A DNA stretch of 28,358 bases from a virus: positions 1 to 28,358 of IMG/VR virus record IMGVR_UViG_3300026484_000476. One strand, 5' to 3'. The notes beneath the pieces were generated by a model, which was not told the origin of the DNA, searched no databases, and saw only the letters and a program-made list of their open reading frames with translations. Both the position numbers and the translations under genes were made by a program. How positions within the stretch are numbered: the stretch's first letter is position 1; the number at the start of each line of letters is the position of its first letter. Below, piece by piece: positions 27,687-28,358 of the stretch.

Positions 27687-27709
27687 TTTAAGTCTCTCTA
27701 TATTATAAT
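27687..27709 (+). promoter_or_regulatory. Promoter, TTTAAGTC/N9/TATAAT family
   Basis: TTTAAGTC (27687-27694), 9 nt, TATAAT (27704-27709), followed by the recurring AGAGAGAAGGATAG leader. The segment 27693-27703 can pair with 27715-27727 (TCTCTCT/AGAGAGA plus ATAT/ATAT). Confidence 0.8.
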
Positions 27710-27738
27710 ATGTTATATAAAGAGAGAAGGATAGAGAG

Positions 27739-28358
27739 ATGAAATTCAAAGATACTAAATACGGTGATTTGACAGGACAAACCTATGAAGGAGATATTGA
27801 CGTAAGTGATTTAGGTTTAACTTCTCTAGAGGGAGCTCCTAAGGTAGTTGAAGGTAGATTTGATTGTACTTATAACAATTTAACTTCTCTAAAAGGAGCT
27901 CCCGAGAGAGTTGAGGGAGAATTTTATTGTCATTCTAGCAATCTAACTTCTCTAGAGGGAGCTCCTAAGGTAGTTGAAGGTAATTTTTATTGTCATGAAA
28001 ATAATCTAACTTCTTTAGAAGGCGCTCCGGAGATAGTTAATAGAGATTTTGATTGCTCTTATAACAATTTAACTTCTCTAGAAGGAGCTCCCGAGAGAGT
28101 TAGAGGAGATTTTTATTGTTATTCTAACAACCTAACTTCTCTAGAAGGAGCTCCTGAGGTAGTTGAAGGAAGCTTTAATTGCTCAAACAATCGATTAACC
28201 TCTCTAGAAGGAGCTCCTGAGGTAGTTAATAGTAGTTTTGATTGTCATGAAAACGATCTAACTTCTCTAGAGGGATTACCCTATTCTAAAAGAATAATAG
28301 CTGATTTTAATAAATCGGAAGTTGATGATTATTTAAAATCTAAATTTCCCTATCATTT
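27739..28358 (+). CDS. Leucine-rich-repeat protein, partial (3' end beyond window)
   Basis: A frame of 206 codons runs from ATG at 27739 to the window edge. After a short N-cap (residues 1-26), seven near-identical 21-residue repeats follow (L-T-S-L-E-G-A-P, two variable residues, V-E-G, then F-x-C and N-N). This leucine-rich repeat type recurs in bacterial and viral proteins. An eighth unit degenerates into a C-cap (G-L-P-Y-S-K-R). There is no signal peptide, so it probably acts inside the cell as a binding protein. It is transcribed from its own TTTAAGTC-type promoter with an AAGGAT ribosome-binding site. The partner is unknown. Confidence 0.85.
   Translation, partial: MKFKDTKYGDLTGQTYEGDIDVSDLGLTSLEGAPKVVEGRFDCTYNNLTSLKGAPERVEGEFYCHSSNLTSLEGAPKVVEGNFYCHENNLTSLEGAPEIVNRDFDCSYNNLTSLEGAPERVRGDFYCYSNNLTSLEGAPEVVEGSFNCSNNRLTSLEGAPEVVNSSFDCHENDLTSLEGLPYSKRIIADFNKSEVDDYLKSKFPYH
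27817..28257 (+). repeat. Seven 63-nt tandem repeats coding for leucine-rich repeats
   Basis: Units start at 27817, 27880, 27943 and so on every 63 nt with no length change. The segment coding L-T-S-L-E-G-A-P is almost invariant in DNA, while the positions coding the exposed residues vary. This suggests recent duplication or gene conversion between units. Confidence 0.85.

Noticed and set aside
27817-28257. CRISPR array
   Set aside because: The 63-nt repeats are contiguous, in frame and translate to leucine-rich repeats; there are no unique spacers. No CRISPR array was seen anywhere in the window.
1-28358. tRNA genes, integrase, attachment sites or insertion sequences
   Set aside because: No tRNA cloverleaf with a T-loop consensus, no integrase or transposase motif and no target-site duplications were recognised by eye. 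A dedicated tRNA scan was not possible.

Overview
The window is part of the genome of a very AT-rich, strictly lytic, T4-type myovirus. The head block has the T4 order portal (20), core protein (67), prohead protease (21), scaffold (22), major capsid protein (23), and T4-like late promoters (TATAAATA) precede most minus-strand structural genes. The host is probably a low-GC Gram-negative bacterium: there is a two-component spanin and a phage-encoded lipoprotein. The compact AT-rich promoters and the QueE type would fit Campylobacterota (Campylobacter/Arcobacter relatives). That host assignment is inference.

Layout. Positions 1-7825 (minus): a partial unknown gene, a Vsr-type homing endonuclease inserted just after the major capsid gene, then genes 23, 22, an extra small gene, 21, 67 and 20. 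Around 7849-7860 a palindromic element gives back-to-back late promoters. To its right (plus) lie a gp13-like neck gene and a lysis cassette (M15 endolysin, i-spanin, overlapping o-spanin, holin-like protein, a membrane/coiled-coil protein). From about 11.6 kb to 24 kb the plus strand carries short transcription units, most preceded by one repeated promoter motif (TTTAAGTC, 9 nt, TATAAT). They encode a COG2509-like FAD enzyme, QueC, QueE, a P-loop kinase-like protein, an MBL-fold protein, a lipoprotein, a metallophosphoesterase, a ClpP-like protease, FolE, QueD, a YqiA-like hydrolase and many unknown small proteins. Three scattered minus-strand genes with late promoters (19.7, 24.1 and 25.2 kb) look like late virion or internal-head proteins. 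The right end holds a phosphoribosyltransferase, a PIN-PhoH protein and a partial leucine-rich-repeat gene.

How it works together. FolE, QueD, QueE and QueC form a complete GTP to preQ0 pathway, which in other phages supplies 7-deazaguanine for DNA modification that resists host nucleases. No DpdA-type transglycosylase and no glutamine-amidotransferase fusion to QueC is visible here. A FAD enzyme is coupled to queC-queE, and a PRTase and a P-loop kinase-like protein are also encoded. Building the modified base at nucleotide level is therefore an attractive but unproven idea.

The most unusual non-coding signals are two structured RNA elements with the same architecture that flank gene 22, the repeated promoter motif, and hairpins that overlap promoters and start sites in a way that would silence read-through RNA.
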